A DNA stretch of 64,000 bases, taken from NCBI GenBank assembly GCA_005217565.1, contig SJCO01000001.1, forward strand, positions 437,893 to 501,892, given 5' to 3'. This document shows positions 33,653-43,492 of the stretch, piece by piece. Made by a program: the position numbers and the translations under genes. The notes beneath the pieces are model-generated. The model searched no databases, had not been told where the DNA came from, and was given only the letters and a program-made list of their open reading frames with translations. Source of the DNA: Puteibacter caeruleilacunae. Its GTDB lineage: Bacteria > Bacteroidota > Bacteroidia > Bacteroidales > Prolixibacteraceae. Each line of letters starts with the position of its first letter. The first letter of the stretch is position 1.

Positions 33653-36600
33653 ATGAGAATACTAAAGATTGAACTACAAAATATAAATTCATTAAAGGCG
33701 GCATCTCCTTTGGTGATAGACTTTGAAAGTGAACAGTTTAAGGATGTTGGATTATATGCTATAACAGGTTCAACTGGAGCAGGAAAGACAACAATTCTGG
33801 ATGCAATTACTATAGCTCTTTATCATCAGGTTCCTCGTTTTAATAATGGGAATGCTAAGGCTAGTTTACGTGATGTTGTGAGTTATGGTGCAGGAGAGGC
33901 TATGTCGCGCGTTAGTTTTCAGAATAACGGACAGCAGTATGAGGCATTTTGGAGTATGAGATTGCAGACCAAATCGGGGAAGGTGTTAGCAAACCCGAAA
34001 GAGGAGGTTCGTTTGAAAGATCTTTCTTCAGGCAAGATCGTTGCTGAAAAGAAAATGGAAGTGAAAGCTGCAATTGAATCTATTACTCAACTAAACTATA
34101 AACAGTTTTTGCGTTCTGCGATGTTAGCTCAAGGCGAGTTTGCTGCTTTTTTGTCTGCAAGTTCTCAGGAGAAAGGTAAGCTTTTAGAGCAGATTACGGG
34201 AGAGGATATTTACAAAAAAATAGGGGAAACAATAGGTGAAAGGAGGTTTGCCGAGGAACGAATCTTAAGAGATATTCGGGCTAAGATTAATAGTGAAGAT
34301 TTGCTGAGTGATGAAGTGCGCAAGGAACTTGAAAATGAGCAGGTATCTATTGTTAAAGAGGTGCAATTATTAGGGAAGCAACAGAAAGAGCTTGAAAATA
34401 TCCTGTTGTGGTTTAAAAGAGAGCAGGAGCTAGAGAAAGAACAATTACGATTAGAACAGAATCTGCAGGCTTTACAGGAAGAGAAGAAGAAATCAAAGTC
34501 ACTTGTTGAGGCATTAAAGCAGCATGAGAAGGCTGAACCTTTTAAAGAGCAGTTGAATACCATGATTCGTCTGGAGAAAGAGATTGCTCATGGTAAGTAT
34601 AAAGAGGAGGAACTGAGTAAGGCGATAGTTGTTATTAAAAAACGATTAGTTGAATTGAAGGAACTTGAGATTAAGTATCGCAAGGAATTTCAGAAGCAGG
34701 AGGAGCTGTTTAAGCAATGGTTACCAAAATTGGAGGAGCTGACTACGCTTGACAGTGTCATTAAGACTGATTCTAATCGTATAATCGATCTGCAAAAAGT
34801 AAAGGAGGATAACCATCAACAACTAATGAAGTTGAAAGGGGATGTTAAAACTACCAAACAAAAGAAGGAAGAACATGAGATCTTGTTGAAGAAGATTGAG
34901 TTTTTTCTGGAGCAGCATAAAACTGTACCTCAATTGGAACAAGAGTTTGGTTCATGGCAAGCAGGTTTATCGGTGAGAAAACAGAACTTTACTCAGCTGA
35001 AGCAAGAAGGTGCAGGGATTAAAAATCAGGATTCAGAGCTAGAGAGAACGCAAAAGCTTGGAAAAGAATGTCGACAGAAGTTTGATCAACAGGTCACTCA
35101 GTTAGCATCTATTGAGAAGGATATTGTAGAGATCAGTAATAAGCTTAAAGCGTATGATTCGCAGAAATTAAATTCCTTGGTTGAATTGTTAGAAAAGCGA
35201 CATATTGGTTATCGGGATGGCGTGCGATTAGCTGAGGAATGGAGTAATTATAAGTTGCAAAGTGAGCAATTCAACAAAGAATTTCAAGAGAATAAGAAGG
35301 CAATAGCTTCACATCAGAAAGTGAAACAAGAACTTCTGGAACGAATAAAAGTTGTTGAAGGAGCATTAAAAGATGCCGAGCGAATTGTCGAATTAGAACA
35401 GCGTATTCAAGGGCTTGAAAACGAAAGGAAAAAGTTAGAGCCTGGTGTTTCTTGTCCGCTGTGTGGATCCAAAGAACATCCGTTTGTGGAGTCGTATAGG
35501 GTGGCAGAATTATCTGAATCTAAGCAAAAGGTAGAAGAGCGCAAGAAACAGCTAGAACTGCTGCAACGAGAAGATCGTTCAGTGGATATCAATATTTCCA
35601 CATTAAAAACCAAATGTGAAAGTGGAGAAAAACAGTTCTCTGTTGTTGGCCTGCAAATGGACAAGATTGAAAAAGCTTTTATAGCTTTAGATTTACAAGA
35701 AAAGTTGATAGAAAAAGAGGACTTGACAGAACGATTAAAAGCTGTTGAGAAAGAACGAATACAGTTGAATGAAAAGCTAAAGGAATTACAGCAAATTCAA
35801 AATAAGAAAGAGGAATTAGAGCGTTCTGCACAGTTACAACGAAACCAGGTTAATGATCTAAAAGTTAAGCATTCGAGATTTATAGAGAAAGAAGAGGTGT
35901 TGACGGAAGAGCTGAAAAGGCGGAAGTCATCTTGGAGTAAGCTAAAAGAGGAGACGGCAGAATTAGAGGCTCAGTTACAAGATAAATTGGGTATTTATAA
36001 GTTGACTTTACCGTTGGTGGAGGAAAGTGAAGAATTTGTAAAAGAGTTGGAAAAGCGTATCCAACGATATGAATCAGCAGGAAAGAAGCAGGTTGAAGTT
36101 GCTAATGAAATTGCCCAATTGAGTAATGACTTGCGTAATACAGATCCTCAAATAAAGGAGAAGGAACAAGTTGAGAAGCAGACTGAGCAGGAATTGCTTC
36201 AGGTTCAAGATAAGCTTAAGATTAATCGTAAAAAACGTGGAGAGATATTGCCACTTGCATTTAGTGTGGCATCAAAACGGGAAGAGTTACAGAAGCTAAA
36301 GGATCAGGCTTTTAAACACCATGATCAGGCAGAGAAAGAGGTTAACTTATCGCAGCAGGAGTTGGTTGTTCGTTCCAGGGAATTGGAGAATTTAAAGAAT
36401 CAGCTAATCAATTATCAAAAGGAATTAGAGGAGACAAGGGGCGAGTTTAATGGGCGCATTATTGTTGAAGGATTTCAAACACGAGAGAATGTTACGAAGG
36501 CTTTACTTAGTGTTGATGAGAAGGCAAAATATATAGAAATTGTTAAGCAATTACAAGAGAAAGAGGTTAAGATAAATACCTTAAAGGAACGCTTGAAAAA

Positions 36601-37312
36601 AGATATTGAGGATCAAAAAGAGCAGAAGCAATTTACACAGACTTTGGAAGAGGTAAGTAAACTAAATGAGGAATTGCAAAAGAATCAACAGAAGCTCGTT
36701 GAGCGAATAGGAGAGATTCGTCAGAAATTTGAATTGGATAACCAGATTAAGGCCAGGAATCAGAAGGTGTTTGATGAAATATCTCAGCAAGAGAAGGAGG
36801 TTAAACGCTGGAGTGATTTGATGAATTTACTTGGAGGTTCAAAGCATGCATTTAATACTTACGTGCAACGATTGACTTTGAGTAATTTGATTCAGTTGGC
36901 AAATGTTCATCTTTACAAGCTGAATAAAAGATACTCTTTGAAAATGGATGCTACTTATAAGCCAGGGGAGGAGTTGTTTTTCAAGCTTGTTGATCATTAT
37001 CAAACCAATGAAACACGCTATGTAGATACATCTAGTGGAGGTGAAAAGTTTTTGATTAGCTTATCGTTAGCATTAGGATTGTCTGATCTCGCAAGTAACA
37101 ATGTTAGCATCGATTCCTTGTTTATTGATGAAGGTTTCGGAACGCTCGATTCACAGACGTTGGAAACGGTAATTGCCACGCTTGAGACATTACAATCGCA
37201 TGGTAAAATGATTGGAATTATTTCCCATGTTGAGAATTTAAAAGAAAGGATTCCTACTCAGATATTAGTACAAAAGAAGAGTAATGGAGTGAGCGAGCTG
37301 TCGATTCAGTAA
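33653..37312 (+). CDS. sbcC: Exonuclease subunit SbcC (Rad50-like ATPase)
   Basis: 1219 aa. Walker A is GSTGAGKTT (39-47). Two long coiled-coil arms (about 185-590 and 615-1020) flank the zinc hook C601-P-L-C604. The ABC signature (SSGGEKFLISLSLALGLSD, about 1125) and Walker B (SLFIDEGFGTLD) are near the C-terminus. This is the SMC-type layout of Rad50/SbcC, which tethers DNA ends and gates the SbcD nuclease. It directly follows sbcD. Confidence 0.96.
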   Translation: MRILKIELQNINSLKAASPLVIDFESEQFKDVGLYAITGSTGAGKTTILDAITIALYHQVPRFNNGNAKASLRDVVSYGAGEAMSRVSFQNNGQQYEAFWSMRLQTKSGKVLANPKEEVRLKDLSSGKIVAEKKMEVKAAIESITQLNYKQFLRSAMLAQGEFAAFLSASSQEKGKLLEQITGEDIYKKIGETIGERRFAEERILRDIRAKINSEDLLSDEVRKELENEQVSIVKEVQLLGKQQKELENILLWFKREQELEKEQLRLEQNLQALQEEKKKSKSLVEALKQHEKAEPFKEQLNTMIRLEKEIAHGKYKEEELSKAIVVIKKRLVELKELEIKYRKEFQKQEELFKQWLPKLEELTTLDSVIKTDSNRIIDLQKVKEDNHQQLMKLKGDVKTTKQKKEEHEILLKKIEFFLEQHKTVPQLEQEFGSWQAGLSVRKQNFTQLKQEGAGIKNQDSELERTQKLGKECRQKFDQQVTQLASIEKDIVEISNKLKAYDSQKLNSLVELLEKRHIGYRDGVRLAEEWSNYKLQSEQFNKEFQENKKAIASHQKVKQELLERIKVVEGALKDAERIVELEQRIQGLENERKKLEPGVSCPLCGSKEHPFVESYRVAELSESKQKVEERKKQLELLQREDRSVDINISTLKTKCESGEKQFSVVGLQMDKIEKAFIALDLQEKLIEKEDLTERLKAVEKERIQLNEKLKELQQIQNKKEELERSAQLQRNQVNDLKVKHSRFIEKEEVLTEELKRRKSSWSKLKEETAELEAQLQDKLGIYKLTLPLVEESEEFVKELEKRIQRYESAGKKQVEVANEIAQLSNDLRNTDPQIKEKEQVEKQTEQELLQVQDKLKINRKKRGEILPLAFSVASKREELQKLKDQAFKHHDQAEKEVNLSQQELVVRSRELENLKNQLINYQKELEETRGEFNGRIIVEGFQTRENVTKALLSVDEKAKYIEIVKQLQEKEVKINTLKERLKKDIEDQKEQKQFTQTLEEVSKLNEELQKNQQKLVERIGEIRQKFELDNQIKARNQKVFDEISQQEKEVKRWSDLMNLLGGSKHAFNTYVQRLTLSNLIQLANVHLYKLNKRYSLKMDATYKPGEELFFKLVDHYQTNETRYVDTSSGGEKFLISLSLALGLSDLASNNVSIDSLFIDEGFGTLDSQTLETVIATLETLQSHGKMIGIISHVENLKERIPTQILVQKKSNGVSELSIQ

Positions 37313-37319
37313 GTTCAAT

Positions 37320-37404
37320 ATTAGCTATTGGGGTGATATTGGAACTAGCGATAGCGAATTACCGTATATTCAAGAAGTAACGTGGTGTTACCCCGATAGC
37401 TAAT
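37320..37404 (+). repeat. Long imperfect inverted repeat in the regulator leader
   Basis: 37320-37338 pairs with 37386-37404 (16 of 19 positions; core ATTAGCTAT and GGGGT) with a 47-nt loop. It lies between the sbcC stop and the regulator start at 37422. Confidence 0.55.
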
Positions 37405-37421
37405 TGAAAGAAACAACTCTG

Positions 37422-39350
37422 ATGATTCGTGATATCTCCTCGGATGATGTATTTTCTCAACGATTGGCGCAATTTGTTGTAGAGAATATCAGTGATGAGC
37501 AGCTTAGTGTTGCTGATTTGGAGGATTATATGGGGATGAATCGTTCTACCATTCATCGTAAGTTGAAGCAGCAAACCAATAAGTCGGTAACCCAGTTTAT
37601 TAGAGAGATACGCTTAGAAAGAGCGAAAGAATTGCTCGAAAATAATGGCGAATCGCTGCGAGAGATAGGTGAACAAGTTGGCTTTAGTAGTTCATCGTAT
37701 TTTCATAAATGTTTTCATGATTATTTTGGATTTACTCCCGGAGATTATCGTAAAAAGCTGTTCGAAGAATTAGCCGGAGGAGAGATTGTAAATCAGGCGC
37801 AATTAAAAAATATATCAACGCAAAGCTATTTGCCAGCACCAGAGAATGGCATTAACAAAAAGAAAGTAATATCTATATTGAAAGAATACTCTTCTTTAGC
37901 AATTTTTGTAATTGTGAGTTTTATACTTATTAATATAGTATGGAATAAGTATGCTCTGTATGAGATATTTGATCGTAAGGTACGTATTATTGTTTTACCT
38001 TTTGAGATCCAGAGTGAAGATACCGACAATCAGTATTTTGCTTTTGGATTGGTTGATGATATTAGGAGAAATTTATCAGAAATAAACGACTTTGAGGTTA
38101 TATCCCGCACAACGAGTGAATATTATAGCAGTAATAAGGCGACCAGTTCTGCAATCGCCAAAGCATTGAAGGTGGATTATATTCTTGAAGGTAGTGTTAT
38201 ACAAGTGGGTGATCTGGCTAAAGTAAGTATAGAATTACAAGATGCTCCTAAAGACAAGAGTATTTGGATTGATACCTATGAGAAAGAGTTGGTGAATATT
38301 TTTACTGTTCAGAATGAAGTGGCAAAAGATATTACTTCAGCGTTAAATATTGTTTTATCGGATGATGAAGCCCAGAGAATCACCACACCTTCCTCAATGA
38401 GTCCTGAAGCGAATATGTTGTATTATCAGGCCAGATCTTATTGGCATGATCGAAAAGCAGAAAGTATGAGACACTGTATTGAATTGTATCACAAAGCTTT
38501 GGAATACGATCCTGAATTTAGTCTCATATACGAAGGTTTGGCCGATGCTCATATGATTAATGGATGGTTTGAATGGGTGGACAAGGATGAATCTTATATG
38601 AAGAGTAGGAAATATGCCCAAAAAGCGTTAAGCATTGATAATCACTTATCACAGCCGCATGCTACAATCGGTACTATTCTTTGTTACCATGAGTTGAAAT
38701 GGGATGAAGCGCAAAAGGAGTTGGAACGGGCGGTGAAGTTAAATCCTAATAATGCAGATGCACTGCAATATTATTCCGAGTATTGGAATATTGTTGGAGA
38801 TCACCGTCTTGCTCGATTGTATATAAATAAAGCCTTGGAGTTAAATCCTTATTCGTTAATGATGCTATGGTTGAGTTCGTACTATTATTTTGCGGAGGGA
38901 GAAATTGAGCGAACAATTGAAGAGTGTGATAAGATTTTAAAAATAGAAGAGAGTGAGGCTCATCGTTTTACCTTTTTGAAGTTTTGGAGTAATGTTCACC
39001 TTGGATATGAACAGAAAGCATATGAGCTATTGCTGAGGCATGCCAAACAAATGAAGTTTAGTGAAGATGAAATTAATACATTAAAAGCTGCTTACAACAG
39101 TAGAAACATAGCAGGTGTGGTAGAATGGATGTTAATAAATTCATTTAAACGTGATCCTGTTAGTTATTATGGTATCGCATCATGCTATGTATATCTAGGG
39201 GATTATGAAAATGCTCTCAAGTACTTGTATATGTCCTATAACGTCCGAGAAAGTTGTGTTAGTCGATTTAATACAGATTATAACTTAAGGCAACTATGGG
39301 GGCATCCCGAAGGGATAGCGTTACTCAAAAAAATGGGATTAAGGGAATGA
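37422..39350 (+). CDS. Membrane-bound AraC-type regulator with TolB-like and TPR domains
   Basis: 642 aa from ATG 37422; a TTG 18 nt upstream is less likely. Order of parts: an N-terminal AraC helix-turn-helix (DLEDYMGMNRSTIHRKLKQQ; REIGEQVGFSSSSYFHKCFHDYFGFTPGDYRK, to about 110), one transmembrane segment (about 152-172, LAIFVIVSFILINIVW), a TolB-like domain (IIVLPFEIQSEDTDNQYFAFGLVDDIRRNLS ... about 185-310), and C-terminal TPR repeats (about 330-630). The DNA-binding part faces the cytoplasm and the sensor part the periplasm. Target genes and signal are unknown. Confidence 0.88.
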   Translation: MIRDISSDDVFSQRLAQFVVENISDEQLSVADLEDYMGMNRSTIHRKLKQQTNKSVTQFIREIRLERAKELLENNGESLREIGEQVGFSSSSYFHKCFHDYFGFTPGDYRKKLFEELAGGEIVNQAQLKNISTQSYLPAPENGINKKKVISILKEYSSLAIFVIVSFILINIVWNKYALYEIFDRKVRIIVLPFEIQSEDTDNQYFAFGLVDDIRRNLSEINDFEVISRTTSEYYSSNKATSSAIAKALKVDYILEGSVIQVGDLAKVSIELQDAPKDKSIWIDTYEKELVNIFTVQNEVAKDITSALNIVLSDDEAQRITTPSSMSPEANMLYYQARSYWHDRKAESMRHCIELYHKALEYDPEFSLIYEGLADAHMINGWFEWVDKDESYMKSRKYAQKALSIDNHLSQPHATIGTILCYHELKWDEAQKELERAVKLNPNNADALQYYSEYWNIVGDHRLARLYINKALELNPYSLMMLWLSSYYYFAEGEIERTIEECDKILKIEESEAHRFTFLKFWSNVHLGYEQKAYELLLRHAKQMKFSEDEINTLKAAYNSRNIAGVVEWMLINSFKRDPVSYYGIASCYVYLGDYENALKYLYMSYNVRESCVSRFNTDYNLRQLWGHPEGIALLKKMGLRE

Positions 39351-39421
39351 GGTGTTTTATGAGTCAGAGTTGCGTTATGCCTAAATTAAAAAGTCTTTAT
39401 GAAGTTAAGGATAGCATCAAT

Positions 39422-40045
39422 TTAATTGATCAGGCTAAAAATAGCAAAGCCCAATATTATAAACCTGATAAAGCGGAAAAGTCCATAAAGGAGGTACTTT
39501 TTATAATCGAATTTTATGATTCCTGCGGCCATGCTAATCAGAGAATACGGAACAGGTGTTAGTGCCCCTACAATGATTAAAAAACCACCCCATTTTCTAA
39601 GATGTTTTATGTGTTTCTCCATTTTAAGATTCACGAATTTTTGGATGGATTTTATTTTTAGTAGGAATATCCCGATAAGATAGGCTATTGCTCCTCCAGC
39701 ATATGAGATGATTGACAACAATCCCAGATGTAACAACGCCTTAGGTAATGTTTTTGCCCAGGCAATGTATAATTCAGGGGGGATAAGTCCTATGGTTACT
39801 TCAGATAAGAGAAAAACCGTATAGAGTTGTAATGTTGAGAATTTTTCTGATATGATGCCGAAAAGTGTATCAATATCAAGAATATAGCGCTCGAATAAAA
39901 AGAATAGAACAAGAAATGTAGTTAAGGGAATAATTGATTTCTTGATGTTGGTTTTGATGTATTGATAAAATCCAGTGTAGGCATAATATTGGTGAAGAAG
40001 TTGAATTCTTGATTTTCTATTTTTGCGGTCTGTTTTTATATTCAT
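39422..40045 (-). CDS. VTT/DedA-like (YqaA-type) membrane protein, second copy
   Basis: 207 aa, same length and clearly similar to the protein at 26909-27532 throughout: both have R-K-S-R-x-x-LLHQYY at the start, ETYSN/EKFST before the third helix, IGLIPPE-YIAWAKTLP, and RWGG-IIVGALTP. About five transmembrane helices. The role is presumably lipid handling in the inner membrane. It converges with the AraC/TolB regulator gene (72-nt gap). Confidence 0.85.
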   Translation of the reverse strand: MNIKTDRKNRKSRIQLLHQYYAYTGFYQYIKTNIKKSIIPLTTFLVLFFLFERYILDIDTLFGIISEKFSTLQLYTVFLLSEVTIGLIPPELYIAWAKTLPKALLHLGLLSIISYAGGAIAYLIGIFLLKIKSIQKFVNLKMEKHIKHLRKWGGFLIIVGALTPVPYSLISMAAGIIKFDYKKYLLYGLFRFIRFIILGFAIFSLIN

Positions 40046-40220
40046 GATGAACTTTTTTGTTGTCGTTGAGAGAGGCAAATGTATAAAAAACACCCGTTGA
40101 AATTGATGTGTGAAGTCATGTGTAGAAATGAGTGTGTGATATGGTTGTGTTTGTAAGTGTCTGTAGATAAGTGTTGTGGAAGAAAGGTTTGGGCTTTGTT
40201 GTTAATCTTTTGAATTGAAT

Positions 40221-40237
40221 AAGTAGGGGTTTCCCCC
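40221..40237 (+). promoter_or_regulatory. Shared upstream motif, copy 1 (stress gene)
   Basis: AAGTAGGGGTTTCCCCC, a GGGG-TTT-CCCC dyad, followed by TTAGTTTTAGG. The same 17-mer with one change is at 43365-43381 before nhaA. It ends 45 nt before the -7 element of this gene. Confidence 0.6.
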
Positions 40238-40282
40238 ATTAGTTTTAGGAGGGCTCCTGTTCTCTTATTATAGTGCTAGACC

Positions 40283-40290
40283 TACTTTTG
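40283..40290 (+). promoter_or_regulatory. -7 element of the universal-stress gene
   Basis: TACTTTTG, exact TAnnTTTG, 15 nt before ATG 40306. The -33 position is poor (TTCT), as expected for a promoter that needs an activator. Confidence 0.5.
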
Positions 40291-40305
40291 TCGGAAAAGG
40301 TAAAC

Positions 40306-41118
40306 ATGGGAGTCGGACATAACAACAAGCACAAACAAAAGAACATTTTGGTGTTAGCTGATTTTTCTGAAGGAAGTTGGAACTCCGTGGAATTTGCATT
40401 AGAACACCTGTTTGATGATCGAGCGGTTGTATATCTTCTGCAGACCTGGCAAAAGCCTGGTTACGGATCGACAATTGCTAAGGATTTGTCTCCAATGTTG
40501 CGTTCTATTGCCGAAAATGAGGTTATGCTTCTGAAAGAAAAAATCTTGCAGAATTATAGAATCAATCCAGAGATCGTAAACACGATTAATTTTGAAGGAG
40601 AAGTAACTGCATTTTTTCAGTCAGAATTATATGTAAAGAATGATTGGGAAGTTGTTATGTCTATTCAAATGAGTTCTGATTGTCTGATTAAAAATCCTCG
40701 TGTAGGAAATATAATCGATCAGGTAGGACAACCGTTGTATGTTCTGACAGGGGAGGAGGAGATGGATATTGAGGATGTACTGGTAGTTGCGGACTCAGAA
40801 AAGCCATCGCAGCAAATGCTTGGAACATTGTGTAGTTTAACGACCAACAGCAATGTAAGAGTTTGCTTCTGTGTGAATGAGAATAATGAGCATAACGTAA
40901 AATTGGTTGTTCGAGAGGAGTTTTCAGGAAAGAATGTGTCTTTTCTGAGATTTAGTAATCGCGTTCATAAGGAATTAAATAGTTATATAAAGAGAAAAGG
41001 AAAACAGTTGCTTGTATTTGATAAGAATAAGCAGCGTAAACTTCGAAATAGCTTGAGAGGATATGTTGATTCATGGCTTGTAAAAACTAAGGGGATCCGT
41101 ATAATCTCCTTTATTTAG
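40306..41118 (+). CDS. Universal stress protein-like, two-domain
   Basis: 270 aa from ATG 40306; a GTG 33 nt upstream is less likely. The N-half starts like UspA (NILVLADFSEGSWNSVEFALEHLF) and contains a helix-rich sensor-like stretch; the second half begins IEDVLVVADSEKPSQQMLGTL, a degenerate UspA repeat without the G-x2-G-x9-G(S/T) ATP motif. Tandem UspA proteins of this length are common in Bacteroidota. It is followed by the two-component genes and carries the same upstream motif as nhaA, which suggests stress control. Confidence 0.72.
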   Translation: MGVGHNNKHKQKNILVLADFSEGSWNSVEFALEHLFDDRAVVYLLQTWQKPGYGSTIAKDLSPMLRSIAENEVMLLKEKILQNYRINPEIVNTINFEGEVTAFFQSELYVKNDWEVVMSIQMSSDCLIKNPRVGNIIDQVGQPLYVLTGEEEMDIEDVLVVADSEKPSQQMLGTLCSLTTNSNVRVCFCVNENNEHNVKLVVREEFSGKNVSFLRFSNRVHKELNSYIKRKGKQLLVFDKNKQRKLRNSLRGYVDSWLVKTKGIRIISFI

Positions 41119-41240
41119 AGGATGTTTCTTCAACCATTAAGAGAAAACGAGTCAACGGAAAAACACAAACATTAGCTCAGATCATTTTTTAACCGGAAAA
41201 TGAATCAACCATTGACTCAATCTAGAAGTGTTTTTCTAAC

Positions 41241-41304
41241 GGAAAGCTTCCAACGAAAAGTATTTATAGCATGACAAATTCTGCAACGGAAGCTTTCCTT
41301 TTTC
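41241..41304 (+). terminator. Terminator after the universal-stress gene
   Basis: 11-bp stem GGAAAGCTTCC / GGAAGCTTTCC (41241-41251 with 41288-41298) with a 36-nt loop and a T-rich tail. Confidence 0.65.
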
Positions 41305-41415
41305 TTTTATAATGGCTGTTTCCTGTAATGTTCATAAGGAAACTACAATTTAAACTATCTTTTTATTTGTAAATTTGTCTGGATGGCTTTTTGAATAATA
41401 TATGTTGACTGAAAT

Positions 41416-42672
41416 ATGGGGCTAAAAAGACGATTTTACATCAAGCAAAAAATTATATCTGTACTGGTTGTATTCAGTATTATCGCTTTTGGAGGGATAA
41501 TGTATATTTCTGATCGTAGTGGAAATCAGGATAATAGGTATGTTGAGTTGGTCGAGCTTTCAGAAAAAGTTGAAATAGAAGTCTTTTCAGGGAGAATTAT
41601 TATCGATGAGCTGACGCATTCAGTGGATAAGAAATCCGAGACGAAGATATATGAGAGTTTTAACGACACTCGCAGATATATTGGTGATATTAAAAAATTA
41701 CGGGAAGAATCGGCGAAGATAAATTCAGAGAAAGAAGAATTATTAGACCGACAGCTTGAGCTTCTTGCAAGTGAGGTACTTCAGCTTGAGCGTACAATCA
41801 GAGAGGAACTCAAGAAAGAAAGCGGACTAAATGGTAGTCAGTTGATTAGTGCCTATCGATCTTTCCTTGCCACATTTGAAGCGTATGAAAATGCGTTATA
41901 CAGTTATATCATAGATAGTAATAATCGACTGAAAAATGAGATTTTAACACTGCTTGTGATCATTTTCATCATCCTTGTATTGAGTTTGATATTGGTAGTT
42001 CGATTAATGAATACCCTTTTGAAAACACATCGAAAGCTATTGCGAAATACAATGGAAGTTGAGCAACGAGAACGGAAACGAATTGCAATGGATCTTCACG
42101 ATGGATTAGGGGCAATGTTATCGAGTGTGGGATTGTATAGCAAGTTACTTCAAAAGGAATTTAAAGAAGATGAAGCTGCACACAGTAAACTTGTTCAGAT
42201 AACCAATTTATCAAGACAAGCATTGCAGACAGTGGGAGAGGTTATCAACGATTTGAATCCTTCTGTGTTAAATCGCTATAACATTGTAGAAGCGCTGGAT
42301 CGACTAAAAGATAAAGTAAATAATATTGGAGAGGTTCATTTAAATATCGATTGTTCTGATTTTTCAGGAGCAATGGCGAAGAGTAGAGAGATCATCATTT
42401 ATCGAATTTGTAGTGAGTTGGTAAATAATACGCTAAAGCATGCGCATGCAACTGAAGCTACAATACGATTAAGTCGTCAAAACAGTGTGGTGCTTGAATA
42501 TAGTGATAATGGTTTAGGTTTTGATTATGCACGGACTGATGGAGAAGAAGGAAAGGGAAGAGGAATAGATAATATTATCGATCGTGTTAAATCAATCGAT
42601 GGAGATTGTGATATTTTTACGGCGCCAGGAGAGGGATTCTCCATTGTTATTAACCTTTCAATTGATAAATAA
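41416..42672 (+). CDS. Sensor histidine kinase, NarX/HisKA_3 type
   Basis: 418 aa. Transmembrane segments at about 12-31 and 175-197 bracket a helical periplasmic sensor with coiled-coil character. The HisKA_3 dimerisation motif is ERKRIAMDLHDGLGAMLSSV with the phosphorylated H228. The HATPase domain has SELVNNTLKHAHATEA (N box) and DNGLGFD, GKGRGIDNIIDRV (G boxes). It is paired with the response regulator 15 nt downstream. Signal unknown. Confidence 0.92.
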   Translation: MGLKRRFYIKQKIISVLVVFSIIAFGGIMYISDRSGNQDNRYVELVELSEKVEIEVFSGRIIIDELTHSVDKKSETKIYESFNDTRRYIGDIKKLREESAKINSEKEELLDRQLELLASEVLQLERTIREELKKESGLNGSQLISAYRSFLATFEAYENALYSYIIDSNNRLKNEILTLLVIIFIILVLSLILVVRLMNTLLKTHRKLLRNTMEVEQRERKRIAMDLHDGLGAMLSSVGLYSKLLQKEFKEDEAAHSKLVQITNLSRQALQTVGEVINDLNPSVLNRYNIVEALDRLKDKVNNIGEVHLNIDCSDFSGAMAKSREIIIYRICSELVNNTLKHAHATEATIRLSRQNSVVLEYSDNGLGFDYARTDGEEGKGRGIDNIIDRVKSIDGDCDIFTAPGEGFSIVINLSIDK

Positions 42673-42687
42673 TCTAATAATATCAGT

Positions 42688-43344
42688 ATGGAATCAATAG
42701 GTGTAATTCTGGTAGATGATCATAAAATATTCAGAGATGGATTTAAGCTTTTGCTTCAGAGCTTTCCATTTGTCGATATAGTTGGAGAAGCTGCTAATGG
42801 TAATGAATTGTTGGAACTATTAGAAGAGGTGAGTCCGGATATTGTTTTTATGGATATTAACATGCCTCAATTAGACGGGGTGGAGGCAACGAAACAAGCT
42901 TTAGAACGCTATCCTGGGCTAAAGATTATAGCACTAACAACGTTTCTTGATGATGACTATCTTGAACAAATGCTAATGGCTGGTGTTGAAGGATATATGC
43001 TGAAGAGCTCGGAGTTGGAAGTGTTTGAAAAGGCAATTTTAAAAGTTTATGCTGGAGGCAATTATTTCTCTGATGAAATTGTAGGTTTATTATCGGATAA
43101 ATTAAATACAATTCGGAAACGTAAATCGGCGCAGGAATCTTTGCCTAAATTTACAGATAGGGAACAAGAGATTTTGGAGCTTATTTGTCAGGGATATGGC
43201 AACAAACAAATTGCAGAGAAGACTTTTTTAAGTCCTAAAACGGTAGAAAAACATAAGAGCAGTTTATTTCAAAAAACGAATACGTTTAATACTGTTAATC
43301 TTGTTATATTTGCTTTTAAGCATCAGTTGATTTCAATCGAGTAG
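42688..43344 (+). CDS. NarL/LuxR-type response regulator
   Basis: 218 aa. Receiver domain 4-120 with acidic pocket D10-D11 and phospho-acceptor D56 (IVFMDINMP), T/K switch residues at ALTTF and MLKSS. C-terminal LuxR helix-turn-helix FTDREQEILELICQGYGNKQIAEKTFLSPKTVEKHKSSL (about 150-190). It follows its histidine kinase and probably controls nearby genes; the motif at 40221 and 43365 is a candidate site, as LuxR-type regulators often bind dyads. Confidence 0.93.
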   Translation: MESIGVILVDDHKIFRDGFKLLLQSFPFVDIVGEAANGNELLELLEEVSPDIVFMDINMPQLDGVEATKQALERYPGLKIIALTTFLDDDYLEQMLMAGVEGYMLKSSELEVFEKAILKVYAGGNYFSDEIVGLLSDKLNTIRKRKSAQESLPKFTDREQEILELICQGYGNKQIAEKTFLSPKTVEKHKSSLFQKTNTFNTVNLVIFAFKHQLISIE

Positions 43345-43364
43345 AGTTAGTAAACTTGTTTGCG

Positions 43365-43381
43365 AAGTAGGGATTTCCCCC
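43365..43381 (+). promoter_or_regulatory. Shared upstream motif, copy 2 (nhaA)
   Basis: AAGTAGGGATTTCCCCC, one change from 40221-40237, followed by TTGTTTTAGG. It lies 20 nt after the response-regulator stop and 111 nt before the nhaA start. Confidence 0.6.
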
Positions 43382-43492
43382 TTGTTTTAGGGAGTACTTG
43401 AATGTATTTTCGCGCAAATATTGTTTTAAATTGTCTTCTAAACGATCGGATTTATTTTGTTTTATTAAGAATGAAGACTAAAACTAAGGAAT

